From Streptomyces albidus (ex Kaewkla and Franco 2022) (GTDB lineage Bacteria; Actinomycetota; Actinomycetes; Streptomycetales; Streptomycetaceae), in the NCBI RefSeq assembly GCF_013870515.1, contig NZ_JACBXA010000003.1:1-64000 (forward strand): a DNA stretch of 64,000 bases, written 5' to 3'. Each line of letters begins with the position of its first letter. Position 1 is the stretch's first letter. Positions 19,989-29,587 of the stretch are shown here, piece after piece. A program made the translations under genes and the position numbers. Under the pieces are notes generated by a model. The model saw nothing but the letters and a program-made list of their open reading frames with translations, was not told where the DNA came from and searched no databases.

Positions 19989-20801
19989 TTACAGGAAGCG
20001 CTTCAGGAAGGCCTGGGTACGGGGGTTGGAGGGGTTGTCGAGGACGGACGGGGGGCCGGACTCCAGAACGCGGCCGTCGTCCATGAAGATGACACGGTCC
20101 GCGGCCTCCTTCGCGAAGCTGATCTCGTGCGTGACCACGACCATGGTCAGGCCGTCGCGCGCCAAGTCCCGCATCGTCTCCAGGACTTCGCCCACCAGCT
20201 CGGGGTCGAGCGCCGAGGTGGGCTCGTCGAAGAGCATCAGCTTCGGGCGCATCGCCAGCGCACGCGCGATGGCGACCCGCTGCTGCTGGCCGCCGGAGAG
20301 CTGCCGGGGGTAGGCGGCGGCCTTGTCCGACAGGCCGACGCGGCGCAGCAGTTCGTGTGCGCGCTCCTTCGCCTCCGCCTTCGGGCGGCGCAGCACGCCG
20401 ACCGGGGCCTCGATGACGTTCTGCGTGACGGTCTGGTGCGGGAAGAGGTTGAAGTGCTGGAAGACCATGCCGATGTCGCGCCGCTGCCGGGTCACCTCGC
20501 GTGGCCGCAGGTGGTGCACGCGGCCGCCGTGAGCGCGGTAGCCCATGAGTTCGCCGGCGACGTGGATGGAGCCCCCGTCCGGGGCCTCCAAGTGGTTGAT
20601 GCAGCGCAGGAACGTCGACTTGCCGGAGCCGGACGGCCCCAGCAGGACGACGACTTCGCCCGCTGCCACGTCCATGTCGATGCCCTTGAGCACTTCGAGG
20701 GACCCGAAGCTCTTGCGTACGCCTCGTGCCCGCAGCATCGGCACCTGCCCGGAGGAAGGAGCGGCAGTGGCGGGGGCGTCCTTGGTGACGGGACGGCTCA
20801 T
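19989..20801 (-). CDS. polar amino acid ABC transporter ATP-binding protein
   Basis: A 270-residue ABC ATPase of the PAAT family (GlnQ/GluA type). Walker [11 protein letters not shown]-loop [11 protein letters not shown], signature LSGGQQQR, Walker [13 protein letters not shown] and switch THE are all intact. ATG at 20801 overlaps the permease stop by 4 nt; the longer upstream frame is read-through in another frame of the permease. Distal gene of the MocR-divergent operon. It has an N-terminal extension of about 25 residues rich in Ala/Pro. Confidence 0.93.
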   Translation of the reverse strand: MSRPVTKDAPATAAPSSGQVPMLRARGVRKSFGSLEVLKGIDMDVAAGEVVVLLGPSGSGKSTFLRCINHLEAPDGGSIHVAGELMGYRAHGGRVHHLRPREVTRQRRDIGMVFQHFNLFPHQTVTQNVIEAPVGVLRRPKAEAKERAHELLRRVGLSDKAAAYPRQLSGGQQQRVAIARALAMRPKLMLFDEPTSALDPELVGEVLETMRDLARDGLTMVVVTHEISFAKEAADRVIFMDDGRVLESGPPSVLDNPSNPRTQAFLKRFL

Positions 20802-21832
20802 GCTGGCTCCTTCGGGGCCTGGTCCTCCGGCGTGTGCACCCGCTTGCGGCGCCGGAAGAGGGCGAAGTCCCAGAAGTTCTGCGGGGCGTTGCGGGTGACG
20901 CCGCGGGCGTAATGGCGTTCGATGAAGGACTGGCCGACGTAGAGCACGGACGTCATGACCAGGTACCACAGGCACGCCACGAGGAGCAGCGGGATGGTCT
21001 CGAAGGTGCGGTTGTAGATGGACTGCACGGTGTAGAGCAGGTCCGACAGCGCGATCACGCTGACCAGCGAGGTGGCCTTGAGCATGTTGATGACCTGGCT
21101 GCCGGTCGGCGGGACGATGAAGCGCATCGCCTGCGGCAGAACGATCCGGCGAAGGCTGCGGGAGCGGCTCATGCCGAGCGCGTCGGAGGCCTCCGTCTGG
21201 CCGGGGTCGACGCCGAGCAGCCCGCCGCGGACGATCTCCGCCATGTACGCGGCCTCGTTGAGGCCGAGGCCGAGGATCGCGGCCAGCAGCGGCGTGATCA
21301 GGTCGTTCGTGTGGTGGCTGACGAACTCCGGCCCGAACGGCACCCCGAGGGAGACGCGCGGCAGCAGCGCGGACAGGTTGTACCAGAACACCAGCTGCAC
21401 CAGCACGGGCACGCCGCGGAAGAACCAGACGTACGCCCCGCACACCGCCCTGAGCACCGGGTTCGCCGACATCCGCCCGACGGCGACGAGCACGCCGAGG
21501 ACGATGCCGATGACCATCGCGATGACGGTGAGTTCGATGGTGGTGGCGATGCCCTTGCCGATGATCTCGGCCGTGAAGTAGGCGCCGACCGTGTCCCATT
21601 CGAAGTTGGGGTTGGTGAAGAGGAAGTGGAAGAGCTGGGCCGCGAGGACGGCGAGGACGGCGATGGCCAGCCAGCGCAGGGGGTGGCGTACGGGTGCGGC
21701 ACCGGCCACGTCCACATCCAGGTGGGAGGTGGCTGAGCCGTCGGGGCCGTTGCCGTCAGCTCGGTCCTCGGCTCGTTCCTCTGGCTCCTCGGGATCGTCG
21801 CGAGTGGTGGCCGGTGGGTGCGCGGTGGCCAT
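20798..21832 (-). CDS. polar amino acid ABC transporter permease
   Basis: A 344-residue inner-membrane permease of the HisM/GlnP type. A charged cytoplasmic N-terminal stretch of about 45 residues precedes the first helix ([16 protein letters not shown]). The EAA-loop region, [20 protein letters not shown], is diagnostic for PAAT permeases, as is [20 protein letters not shown] single permease gene is present, so a homodimer is likely. Confidence 0.92.
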   Translation of the reverse strand: MATAHPPATTRDDPEEPEERAEDRADGNGPDGSATSHLDVDVAGAAPVRHPLRWLAIAVLAVLAAQLFHFLFTNPNFEWDTVGAYFTAEIIGKGIATTIELTVIAMVIGIVLGVLVAVGRMSANPVLRAVCGAYVWFFRGVPVLVQLVFWYNLSALLPRVSLGVPFGPEFVSHHTNDLITPLLAAILGLGLNEAAYMAEIVRGGLLGVDPGQTEASDALGMSRSRSLRRIVLPQAMRFIVPPTGSQVINMLKATSLVSVIALSDLLYTVQSIYNRTFETIPLLLVACLWYLVMTSVLYVGQSFIERHYARGVTRNAPQNFWDFALFRRRKRVHTPEDQAPKEPA

Positions 21833-21923
21833 GTCGGGGTCACCTCCTGTGTGGTTGGCGCGGTCCCCCGACCAGGTCAGGGGATGTCGGACGCCGGGGA
21901 CTCAAGGGGCCCCCGGGCGTGGA

Positions 21924-22883
21924 TCAGGCCTCGCCGCCGAGGTTGACTCCCGGCTTCTTCAGGGCGTTGTCGGTTGTGCCCCACTTCTTCATGATGGTGC
22001 CGTAAGTGCCGTTGTCGATCAGCTCCTTGAGCGCCTTGACCAGCACCTCCCGGAGCGGTGAGTCCTTGGGGACGACGGCGCCCTGGTAGAGGTCGTCGAA
22101 GCCGTTGCGCTCGCCGGTGCCTGCCAGTTCGAGTGTGCCCTTGGCTTCCTTGACGAAGTAGGTCAGCGGGGCCTGGGAGGAGAAGAAGGCGTCCGCGCGG
22201 CCCGAGCGCACTGCGAGCACGGAACCGGGCTGGTCCTTGTAGGACTGGACGCGCACGGTCTTCTCGCCGTCCTTCTCGCAGCGCTTGGCCTGTTCCTTGA
22301 TGACCCCCTCGGCGGAGCCGCCCGCCATGACGGCGATGCGCAGACCGCAGGTGTCGGAAAGGGCCTTGATCTTCTGGGGGTTGCCCTTCTTCACGGCGAA
22401 GACCACGTACTCCTGGACCCAGTCGACGAAGTCGTTGGACTTCTGGCGGTCCTTGAAGTCGCCGATGGGGCCCAGCGCGAAGTCGTAGCGTCCGGCCTTG
22501 ATGCCCGTGAGCGAGCTGGGCAGGCCGTCGGCCGTCACGTGGTCGATCTTGACGCCGAGGAGCTGGCCGAGTGCCGTGGCCATGTCGGCGGACGCGCCGG
22601 TGAGGCTGTGGCCGTCGGAGCCGGCGATCTCGTACGGGGGGAAGGAGCCGTTGTTGACGGAGGTCATCTTCCCCGCGTCACGGATCTTCTTCGGCAGCAT
22701 CTTGTGCAGCTCGGGGTCCTTCTCGAGCTTCGGCTGCTTGCCCTCCTTCGCGGCGGAGTCCTTCTTGCCGCCTTCGGCCTGGGGCGGGTTGCTGCCGCAG
22801 GCTCCGAGGGTGAGACAGGCGAGGGCGGTGGCGCCGGCGAGGAGCGAGCGGGCGAGGGTGCGCTGAAGGGACGGTGTTTTCAT
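21924..22883 (-). CDS. amino-acid-type ABC transporter solute-binding lipoprotein
   Basis: A 319-residue family 3 solute-binding protein. A lipoprotein signal peptide ends in LTLGAC with Cys29 as the lipidation site, then a Lys/Glu-rich linker and the binding domain (SFPPYEIAGSDGHSLTGASA; GRYDFALGPIGDFKDRQ). ATG at 22883 overlaps the nitrilase stop by 4 nt; the longer in-frame extension upstream is rejected. A 91-bp gap separates it from the permease gene, which could hold a processing site or a second promoter. Ligand unknown. Confidence 0.92.
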   Translation of the reverse strand: MKTPSLQRTLARSLLAGATALACLTLGACGSNPPQAEGGKKDSAAKEGKQPKLEKDPELHKMLPKKIRDAGKMTSVNNGSFPPYEIAGSDGHSLTGASADMATALGQLLGVKIDHVTADGLPSSLTGIKAGRYDFALGPIGDFKDRQKSNDFVDWVQEYVVFAVKKGNPQKIKALSDTCGLRIAVMAGGSAEGVIKEQAKRCEKDGEKTVRVQSYKDQPGSVLAVRSGRADAFFSSQAPLTYFVKEAKGTLELAGTGERNGFDDLYQGAVVPKDSPLREVLVKALKELIDNGTYGTIMKKWGTTDNALKKPGVNLGGEA

Positions 22884-23689
22884 GGCAGTTCTCCTGGGGC
22901 GAGGAGTTTCGGGCTGACCGCGAAGCGGCGGTTGGCGAGGACCGGGAGGGTGCGGCGGGCCGCGAGAGTGGTCTCGGGGTCCGTCTCGGCCCAGGCCAGG
23001 CCGGTGGTGTGTGAGAGGCGGGCTCGTACGGTGCCGAGCGGGTCGACGATCATGCTGTTGCCGATGTTGCGGGGGCCGCATTCGCCGCTGGCGGCGACCC
23101 AGCAGGTGTTCTCCAGTGCGCGGGCGGCCAGCATGACTTCCCAGTGGCGTTCCTTCGCAGGGCCCCTCACCCATGCGGCGGGCAGGGCGAGGACCTCGGC
23201 GCCGGCGTCGGTCAACAGCCGGGCCAGCTCGGGGAAGCGCACGTCGTAACAGGTCATGAGGCCGACCTGGGTGCCGGCCACCTCGACGATGACGGGGGGT
23301 TCGTCGGCGGGGCGTACGTGTGCGGATTCCTGGTCGCCGAAGGCGTCGTAGAGGTGGATCTTGCGGTACCGGGCGACCAACCGGCCGTCGCGGAGGGCGA
23401 CGAGGGTGTTGAAGACCCGTCCGTCGTCCGCGGGTTCGTGGATGCCGACGACAACGGTGGTGCGGCCTCCGGCCGTCGCCTCGCGCATCGCGGACACGAA
23501 CGGCCCGTCCAGCGGCTGGGCCACCTCGCGGATACGGTGCCGGTCCTCCGTGAAGCGGGCGAGCACGCCTTCGGGGAGCACGAGCAGATCGGCACCGCCC
23601 AGCTCGGCCTGTGCGGTGAGGTCCTGGCAGGCCTGCAGGTTCTCTTTCCAGTCGGGGCTGGCGGTGAACTGTCCGACGGCGGTACGCAT
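22880..23689 (-). CDS. carbon-nitrogen hydrolase (nitrilase superfamily amidase)
   Basis: A 269-residue cytoplasmic hydrolase with the Glu-Lys-Cys triad: LVLPEG (E40), RYRKIHLYD and LMTCYDVRFPEL. The length and DVRFPEL motif match omega-amidase/Nit-type enzymes that hydrolyse small amides. ATG at 23689 has GGAG 9 nt upstream; the in-frame TTG at 23698 has no usable spacing. Lying within the operon of an amino-acid transporter, it may deaminate the imported compound or its transamination product. Confidence 0.88.
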   Translation of the reverse strand: MRTAVGQFTASPDWKENLQACQDLTAQAELGGADLLVLPEGVLARFTEDRHRIREVAQPLDGPFVSAMREATAGGRTTVVVGIHEPADDGRVFNTLVALRDGRLVARYRKIHLYDAFGDQESAHVRPADEPPVIVEVAGTQVGLMTCYDVRFPELARLLTDAGAEVLALPAAWVRGPAKERHWEVMLAARALENTCWVAASGECGPRNIGNSMIVDPLGTVRARLSHTTGLAWAETDPETTLAARRTLPVLANRRFAVSPKLLAPGELP

Positions 23690-23718
23690 GACGTGCAACT
23701 CCGTACTCGGGTGCTGCC

Positions 23719-24753
23719 CTAGCGGGGCGCGGGCAGGGGCTGGGGCTGGGGACGGGAACCGGACCGGGCGCTCGGCGCGGTAGCGCTGCCGGGCTCGGTG
23801 AGGGCGGGGTCGGGGAAGAGAACGCCGGGGTCGACCGGCTCGGGCAAGATGCCCTGTTCGTAGAGCTCGGTGCAGAAGCTTTCGATCATCGCGGCGTTGC
23901 GGGCGGTGCCGTACGGCATCCAGTCGTCGCCGAACAGCCGCGCCGATTCGGTGAGTTCGCGCAGCAGCCAGGGCGTCGTGTCGGCGAGATGCCGGCGCCG
24001 CCTCACCCAGTGAAGCTTCGACTCCTCCAGTGCGGTGAGCACCAGACCGGGCAACTCCGGTGCGGCGTCCACGACTTCACGGCGCAGCGTGACGAGGTGG
24101 ATGCCGGGGACGAAGCCGTGCTCCTGCCAGTACGCGCGCTCCGCGGTGGCGTGGTCGGTGAGCAGATGACGGAAGCGGCTGTCGCTGGTGAAGAGTTCGG
24201 GCGGCATGAAGGGGGTGAGGACGGCGTCGAGCCGTCCCGCTCCCAGCTCCTCCACCAGTGAGGTGTCCTCGGTCAGAGCCGAGACGTTCGGCGGCAGGGG
24301 GCGGCTGCCGAGGCGGTCCTTGCCGCTCTCGCCGGCCGTCAGCGGGCCCACCCGCCAGTCCACGCCTGACAGTTCGACTCCTTCGGCGCGCAGCAGCGCC
24401 CGCGTCCAGGTGTTGCCGGAGTCGGGCCAGCCGGTCAGCCCGACGCGGGCACCGGCCAGTTCGGCCAGTGCGGTGCGGGGGCTGTCGGAGCGGACGAGCA
24501 CGCAGCGGTGCCGGAAGCCGCGCATAACGAAGGCGGGCAGGCCCACGAGGCGGTCGTCGCCTGCGGCGCGGGCCTGTACGTAGCGGCTGAACGACGTCTC
24601 GCCGCCGTCGAGTCCGGGCTCGCCGAGCACGTCGGGTGTCGTCTCCCGCGAGTCGATGCGCAGGGTGAGGCCGGGCACGTCCACAGAGCCGGCCGCCAGC
24701 GGAACGAGGTGGTCCCAGTCGCGCAGTGCGAGGCGGAGGGCGGGACGGGACAC
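23719..24753 (-). CDS. solute-binding-like protein related to 4,5-dihydroxyphthalate decarboxylase
   Basis: A 344-residue protein without signal peptide. The pattern LRLALRDWDHLVPLAAGSV, ETSFSRYV, LVGLPAFVMRGFRHRCVLVR resembles the 4,5-dihydroxyphthalate decarboxylase/periplasmic-binding-fold family. GTG at 24753 is chosen because AAGGAG lies 6 nt upstream; an upstream ATG would add a non-conserved leader. First gene of the nitrilase/ABC operon, 199 bp from the divergent MocR regulator. It may be a cytosolic enzyme or a binding protein lacking export; substrate unknown. Confidence 0.7.
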   Translation of the reverse strand: MSRPALRLALRDWDHLVPLAAGSVDVPGLTLRIDSRETTPDVLGEPGLDGGETSFSRYVQARAAGDDRLVGLPAFVMRGFRHRCVLVRSDSPRTALAELAGARVGLTGWPDSGNTWTRALLRAEGVELSGVDWRVGPLTAGESGKDRLGSRPLPPNVSALTEDTSLVEELGAGRLDAVLTPFMPPELFTSDSRFRHLLTDHATAERAYWQEHGFVPGIHLVTLRREVVDAAPELPGLVLTALEESKLHWVRRRRHLADTTPWLLRELTESARLFGDDWMPYGTARNAAMIESFCTELYEQGILPEPVDPGVLFPDPALTEPGSATAPSARSGSRPQPQPLPAPR

Positions 24754-24952
24754 GTGGTGCTCCTTGCTGCCGTGCATGGCGGGTTTTGCCGGTACTTGCC
24801 GTGTAGGACTCATAAGTCCCTGCACGAAGTGGAGGCTATTGTTCAGTCATCGAGTCGCACAAGACTCTTTTTGTTACCGAACACAGCCTTCTCCGACGGT
24901 GATGCGGCGACTACGCTGCGGGCGGCGAGGGACCGAGACGAGGAGCGGTGTG

Positions 24953-26338
24953 ATGGCCGGCAGCAGCGCTTTCCGTACGGAGCAGGCGGGGCCCTCGGCG
25001 GAGGAGCTGTCCCGCCGGCTGCCGGAGCCCAGCGCACGCGGCATAGCGGCGGCCATGACCGACCTCATCCGCAGTGGCGAACTCGCCCCGGGCGCTTCCC
25101 TTCCCACCGTGCGCGCGCTGGCCTCCGTGCTGGGCATCAGCCCCGGAACAGTCGCGGAGGCGTGGGCGGCGCTGCGAAAGCACCGCATGATCACCACACT
25201 CGGCCGCCGCGGCAGCATGGTCAGCGGACCCCCGACCATCGCCCACCCCGTCCGCTTCGAGCGTCTCGGCGACTTCGGCGACCGGCTCACGCAGGATCTG
25301 GCGATCGCGGCACCCGACCCGGCGCTGCTGCCCCCGCTGGAAGAGGCCCTGCTCGCCGGGGTACGCACACCCCGGCTCAACGACTACTCACGGACGGCCA
25401 TCACCCCGGCGCTGCTCGAAGCGGTGCGCGGCACCTGGCCGTTCACGCCCGAGGCATGGCTCGCGGTCGGCGGCGGCTTCGAGGGCGTGCATCTGCTGTG
25501 CCAGGCGCTGCTGGTGCCCGGGGACCGGGTCGCGGTCGAAGAACCAACCGCCGTAAGGCTGTTGGACATCCTCGACGCACTCGAGGTCCGCACCGTGCCC
25601 GTCGCGTGCGACGACGACGGGCCACTGCCCGAGTCGCTGGCCGAAGCGCTGACGGCGCGCCCCGCGATGTTCCTGCTGCAGCCGCGCGCGCAGACACCGT
25701 GCGGATGGTCGCTCAGCGAGGAGCGGGCCGCCGCGCTCGCCACCACGCTGGAGGGCGCCCCGAACGTCGCCGTCGTGGAGGACGACGGCATCGGCCCTCT
25801 TGCCGCACTGCCGGCGCGCAGCATCGGCACACACCTCCCGGACCGCACCGTCGTGGTGCGCTCCTACTCCAAGACCTACGGGCCCGATCTGCGTCTCGCG
25901 GTGCTGGGCGGGCCGCAGGCCATCGTCGAGAAGGCCCGCGTCCTGCGCACGTACGGCACCGGCTGGACCAGCCGCATCCTTCAGGACGCCCTCGCGCACC
26001 TGCTCACCGACTCCGCCACCGGCGCGTTCGTTCAGGACGCCACCCGGCACTACCGGCTTCGCCGCACCGGCCTGGCAGCCCGGCTCGCCACGCAGCACGG
26101 CATCGAGACCCGCAACGAGGACGGGCTCTCCCTGTGGATTCCCGTCGCCGACGAGACCTCGGCTCTCGTCACACTCGCCGCACGCGGCACCGCCGCCTCC
26201 CCCGGCAGCCATTTCGCCACCTCGCCGCACCCTCCGCACATCCGCGTCGCCACCACGCGACTGTCCGAGGAAGCGGCCGAATTGGACAAGCTGGCAAAGC
26301 TCGTCGCTCTTGCGGCACGTACCGACCGGACTCTCTGA
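24953..26338 (+). CDS. MocR-type GntR regulator with aminotransferase domain
   Basis: A 461-residue regulator. N-terminal winged helix (SLPTVRALASVLGISPGTV) is followed by a class I aminotransferase fold with the PLP-lysine motif SYSKTYGPDLR. ATG at 24953 follows GAGGAG; an adjacent GTG gives one more residue. MocR proteins bind PLP and often respond to amines or amino acids. Divergent orientation from the nitrilase/ABC operon makes that operon its likely target. Confidence 0.88.
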   Translation: MAGSSAFRTEQAGPSAEELSRRLPEPSARGIAAAMTDLIRSGELAPGASLPTVRALASVLGISPGTVAEAWAALRKHRMITTLGRRGSMVSGPPTIAHPVRFERLGDFGDRLTQDLAIAAPDPALLPPLEEALLAGVRTPRLNDYSRTAITPALLEAVRGTWPFTPEAWLAVGGGFEGVHLLCQALLVPGDRVAVEEPTAVRLLDILDALEVRTVPVACDDDGPLPESLAEALTARPAMFLLQPRAQTPCGWSLSEERAAALATTLEGAPNVAVVEDDGIGPLAALPARSIGTHLPDRTVVVRSYSKTYGPDLRLAVLGGPQAIVEKARVLRTYGTGWTSRILQDALAHLLTDSATGAFVQDATRHYRLRRTGLAARLATQHGIETRNEDGLSLWIPVADETSALVTLAARGTAASPGSHFATSPHPPHIRVATTRLSEEAAELDKLAKLVALAARTDRTL

Positions 26339-26457
26339 GCCGGCCCAAGACAGCACGGCCCTGCCCGGGAAGGGTTGCCGGTCGTTCTCCGGCGTGCGGC
26401 TCAGGAAGCAGGGGTGGCCTGTCAGTCGGAGCCCAGCGCTTGCCTCTCGCACCACAC

Positions 26458-26495
26458 ACGACATATCGTGTTCTCCCACGGACGCGATATGTCGT
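26458..26495. promoter_or_regulatory. double inverted operator upstream of the DUF4097/PadR pair
   Basis: Arms ACGACATATCGTG (26458-26470) and CGCGATATGTCGT (26483-26495) are inverted copies matching at 12 of 13 positions; each arm is itself nearly palindromic around ATAT. Centres are about 26 bp apart. The position, 25 nt before the DUF4097 start, and the AT-rich core suggest autoregulation by the downstream PadR protein. Confidence 0.6.
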
Positions 26496-26519
26496 CGTAC
26501 GCCTATCCGGGAGGCCGCC

Positions 26520-27383
26520 GTGCCCGCCGAAAGCTCGTGGCAGATCTCCGAGGCTCGGACCCTCGAGTTCGACGCCCCTCTCGACACGCTGCACGTGCGC
26601 GTCGTCAACGGCACGGTCAACGTCGTCGGCACCGCCGAGCCGGGCGCCCGCGTCGAGATCACCGACGTGCAGGGGCCCCCGCTGACGGTGACGCGGGAAG
26701 GCGGGTCGCTGGTCGTCGCCTACGAGGACGTGCCCTGGAAGGGCTTCCTGAAGTGGCTCGACCGCAAGGGCTGGAACCGGCACGTGGTCGTCTCGGTCTC
26801 GGTCCCCGCACAGGTGCAGCTCTCGGTCGGCGTCGTCGGGGCGAACGCGTTCGTCTCCGGAATGACCGGCCGCACGGACGTACGCGGCGTCAGCGGAGAC
26901 ACGACCCTCGTCGGACTCACGGGCCAGGTACGGGCCGACACCGTCTCCGGCAACATCGAGACGCAAGGCCTGACCGGCAGGCTCAGCTTCAACTCGGTCT
27001 CCGGTGACCTGACCGTCATCGACGGCAGCGGTTCGGCGGTCCGGGCCGACTCCGTCAGCGGAGACATGATCCTCGATCTGGGTACGGACGGCACCACCGA
27101 CGAGATGGACGTCGCCCTGGGCACCGTCTCCGGCGCGGTGGCCGTCCGGTTCCCGTACCCCGCGCACGCCAAGGTGGAGGCCAACAGCGCGGGCGGCGCC
27201 GTCAGCAGCGCGTTCGAGGAGCTGAAGGCAGTAGGGCAGTGGGGTGCGAAGAAGGTGTCGGGTGTGCTGGGCGACGGAAGCGGCCGGGTGAAGGCCAACA
27301 GCGTCTCCGGCTCGATCGCTCTTCTGCGCCGCCCCGCCGCCCCGTTCGACGACGAAGCCCCCCTCTTCAGCAAGGACGTGTGA
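26520..27383 (+). CDS. DUF4097 family beta-strand repeat protein
   Basis: A 287-residue cytoplasmic protein with repeating VSGD/VSGN turns (GVSGDTTLVGL, DTVSGNIETQGL, SVSGDLTVIDG, DSVSGDMIL), typical of DUF4097 beta-solenoid proteins. No signal peptide. GTG at 26520 with GGGAGG upstream. It is followed one nucleotide later by the padR gene. In related loci the pair responds to envelope or membrane stress; function here is not established. Confidence 0.85.
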   Translation: MPAESSWQISEARTLEFDAPLDTLHVRVVNGTVNVVGTAEPGARVEITDVQGPPLTVTREGGSLVVAYEDVPWKGFLKWLDRKGWNRHVVVSVSVPAQVQLSVGVVGANAFVSGMTGRTDVRGVSGDTTLVGLTGQVRADTVSGNIETQGLTGRLSFNSVSGDLTVIDGSGSAVRADSVSGDMILDLGTDGTTDEMDVALGTVSGAVAVRFPYPAHAKVEANSAGGAVSSAFEELKAVGQWGAKKVSGVLGDGSGRVKANSVSGSIALLRRPAAPFDDEAPLFSKDV

Positions 27384-27384
27384 C

Positions 27385-28383
27385 ATGCCTCCCGTCTTCG
27401 CCCACGGCCGCCTCCGCCTCTACCTGCTCAAGCTGCTGGACGAGGCGCCGCGGCACGGCTATGAGGTGATCCGGCTGCTGGAGGAACGCTTCCAGGGCCT
27501 GTATGCACCCTCCGCCGGCACCGTCTACCCGCGGCTGGCGAAGCTGGAGGCCGAGGGCCTGGTCAGCCACACCACCGAGGCAGGCGGCCGCAAGGTCTAC
27601 GCGATCACCGACGCAGGCCGACGTGAACTCGCCGAGCGTCAGGACGAGTTGGCCGAGCTGGAGCTGGAGATCAGCGCATCGCTGACCGCACTCGCCGCCG
27701 ACATCCGCGAGGACGTCAGCGGCTCCGCCCGCGACCTGCGACGCGAGATGCGCGAACAGGCCGAGCGCAGCCGTACGGGCGGCGGCGGTGCGTCGGGGAA
27801 CGGCTGGGGCGACAAGGAGGCCTGGCGGGCGGCGAAGGAGGAGATGAGGCGGGCCAAGGAGGAGTGGAAGGAACAGGCCCGCCGTGCCAAGCGGGAGACC
27901 CAGCAGGCGAAGCGCCAGGCCAAGGAGGCCGAGGCGCGGGCGGCGGCCGTCGAGGAGGTCCAGCGCATCGCCCGGCAGGTGCAGGACCAGGTCCAGTCAC
28001 GGGCGAAGTCGGGTGACTGGCCGGGCGCGGTCCGCGAAGGCATGTCCGAACTCGCCCGCGAGATGGGGAACTTGGGCCGCATCACCGCCCAGAGCACGCC
28101 GTGGTTCCCGTACGCGAAGCAGCAGGAGCAGGCCGCGGACGAGGGCGCCCCGGAGCCGGCGCGCCCCGACTGGGGGAAGGAGAGCGGCACTTCGAGCGAC
28201 GATCCGGGACGGGACCTGGAGCGGCTGCTGGACCACTTCCGCGACGACGTACGGGACGCGGCGCGCGATCACGGCGTGGACGAGGAGCAGTTGAGCGAGG
28301 CCCGACGTCATCTGTCCACCGCGGCGGCCCACTTGGTGGCCCTTCTCGGCGACCCGGAACGCTACGGAGACCTCAAGGACTGA
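27385..28383 (+). CDS. PadR family transcriptional regulator with long charged tail
   Basis: A 332-residue protein. Residues about 8-80 form a PadR winged helix (RLYLLKLLDEAPRHGYEVI, PSAGTVYPRLAKLEAEGL). The rest is a highly charged, probably coiled-coil region (residues about 130-200, EEMRRAKEEWKEQARRAKRE) and a C-terminal helix bundle. The tail is much longer than in a usual PadR protein (110-200 aa). Co-transcribed with DUF4097; probably binds the inverted ATAT operator upstream. Confidence 0.88.
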   Translation: MPPVFAHGRLRLYLLKLLDEAPRHGYEVIRLLEERFQGLYAPSAGTVYPRLAKLEAEGLVSHTTEAGGRKVYAITDAGRRELAERQDELAELELEISASLTALAADIREDVSGSARDLRREMREQAERSRTGGGGASGNGWGDKEAWRAAKEEMRRAKEEWKEQARRAKRETQQAKRQAKEAEARAAAVEEVQRIARQVQDQVQSRAKSGDWPGAVREGMSELAREMGNLGRITAQSTPWFPYAKQQEQAADEGAPEPARPDWGKESGTSSDDPGRDLERLLDHFRDDVRDAARDHGVDEEQLSEARRHLSTAAAHLVALLGDPERYGDLKD

Positions 28384-28404
28384 CCACCCGGGGCACCGGG
28401 GACG

Positions 28405-28968
28405 TCAGAACTCCGCGGTGTCCAGCTCGAATCCAAGAGGCTCCGGAAGGGCGATCTTCTTGGAGATCTTCGCCTCGGTGCTGCGGGTGTACGCACCGTC
28501 GGACGGCTCGGAGTACACGACGACCTCGCCCTCCTCGCGGTCGATCAGCAGATAGCAGGGGATCCCGGCGCGGGCGTACCCCCGCAGTTTCGGCCCCCGG
28601 TCCAACCGGCCGGTGGATCGGGACGTCACCTCACCGACGAGCATCACGGGGGCGGGGTCGTGGTACTCGGCGTCGCCCCCGAAGCTTCCCTTCGGGGCGA
28701 TGACCAGGTCGGGGACGACCTTCCCGGTGGATGAAGCGTCCGGAACGAAGAGCCCGACCCCCGTGTACGTACGCAAGCCTGGCTCATTTCGGCGCTCCGT
28801 CACCTGGTCCGAGACCTCCGACACGATCTCTTCGTGCTCGCCGTTCGCCGGTGGCACCACGTGGATCTCTGCCTCGATCAACTCCACGCGCCACCCCTCA
28901 GGGGCTGCCGCGCTCAGTGCTTCGAAGGCGTTCTCCACCGACGGCCTCATGCTGTCGTCGGTCACCAC
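28405..28968 (-). CDS. Uma2 family (DUF820) nuclease-fold protein
   Basis: A 187-residue protein with the DUF820/Uma2 PD-(D/E)xK-like pattern: VVPDLVIAPK, LVGEVTSRSTGRLDRGPKLRGYA and GIPCYLLIDREEGEVVVYS. Streptomyces carry many paralogues of unknown role. Convergent with padR, 21 bp apart. Start at the GTG pair (28968 or 28965). Confidence 0.85.
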   Translation of the reverse strand: MVTDDSMRPSVENAFEALSAAAPEGWRVELIEAEIHVVPPANGEHEEIVSEVSDQVTERRNEPGLRTYTGVGLFVPDASSTGKVVPDLVIAPKGSFGGDAEYHDPAPVMLVGEVTSRSTGRLDRGPKLRGYARAGIPCYLLIDREEGEVVVYSEPSDGAYTRSTEAKISKKIALPEPLGFELDTAEF

Positions 28969-29234
28969 GTGTGCTCTCGCTCGGGTGCTGCCATGGTCAC
29001 GCCGACCTCCTTCGTCACTGAGCGACGATTCCAGAGGAACCAGCGGAGCGTGGGCTCAGCAGCGGATGCTCATCCCATCGCGGCACAAATGACGTTTCTG
29101 CACCTCACAGCCTGCTTGCATGTGCTGCTGACTGTTGCACCCTCTTGCACAGGCACAGCATCCATTCTCCCCGCGCAGGGAGTCTGCGTCACCGTCCGCC
29201 AGAATGATCTTCGTCCACTTGCGGCCGCTCCGGC

Positions 29235-29587
29235 GTGGTCACCGCGACCACTCCGGCGGTCGGCGAGGACGCGTCACGCGCAGCGTGGCTGATCGCCCAG
29301 CACGCGGACCGCCAACTCGACGTGCAGCGGCAAGCGTTGGCGCTGCTGGAGGAGGCCGTGGAAGCAGGCGGGGCGAGGGCGACTCGCTCGCGTCCCTGCG
29401 CGACCGCACGTACGTCAACGAGGGCCGCGAGCAGCCGTACGGCACTCAGATCGCCGGTGTACGGGACGGCGCCCCCGTGCCGTGGCCGTACACGGAATCG
29501 GGGCGGCTCGACGAGCGCCGCGCGAAGGTCGGCATCGAGCCCTTCGCCGCCTGGACCGCACGGCACGCGCCGCCCGCCACCGGCTGA
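29235..29587 (+). pseudogene. DUF6624-like protein remnant, frameshifted and 5'-truncated
   Basis: The first part (from 29235) reads RAAWLIAQHADRQLDVQRQA and LLEEAVEAG. The second part, in a different frame from about 29375, reads SLASLRDRTYVNEGREQ, YGTQIAGVRDGAPVPWP and RRAKVGIEPFAA. Together they match my recollection of the C-terminal half of DUF6624 proteins. The shift occurs in the G-rich run at 29370-29374, consistent with one missing base. No coherent N-terminal half is seen upstream. Either a decayed gene or a sequencing error on a truncated copy. Confidence 0.65.
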
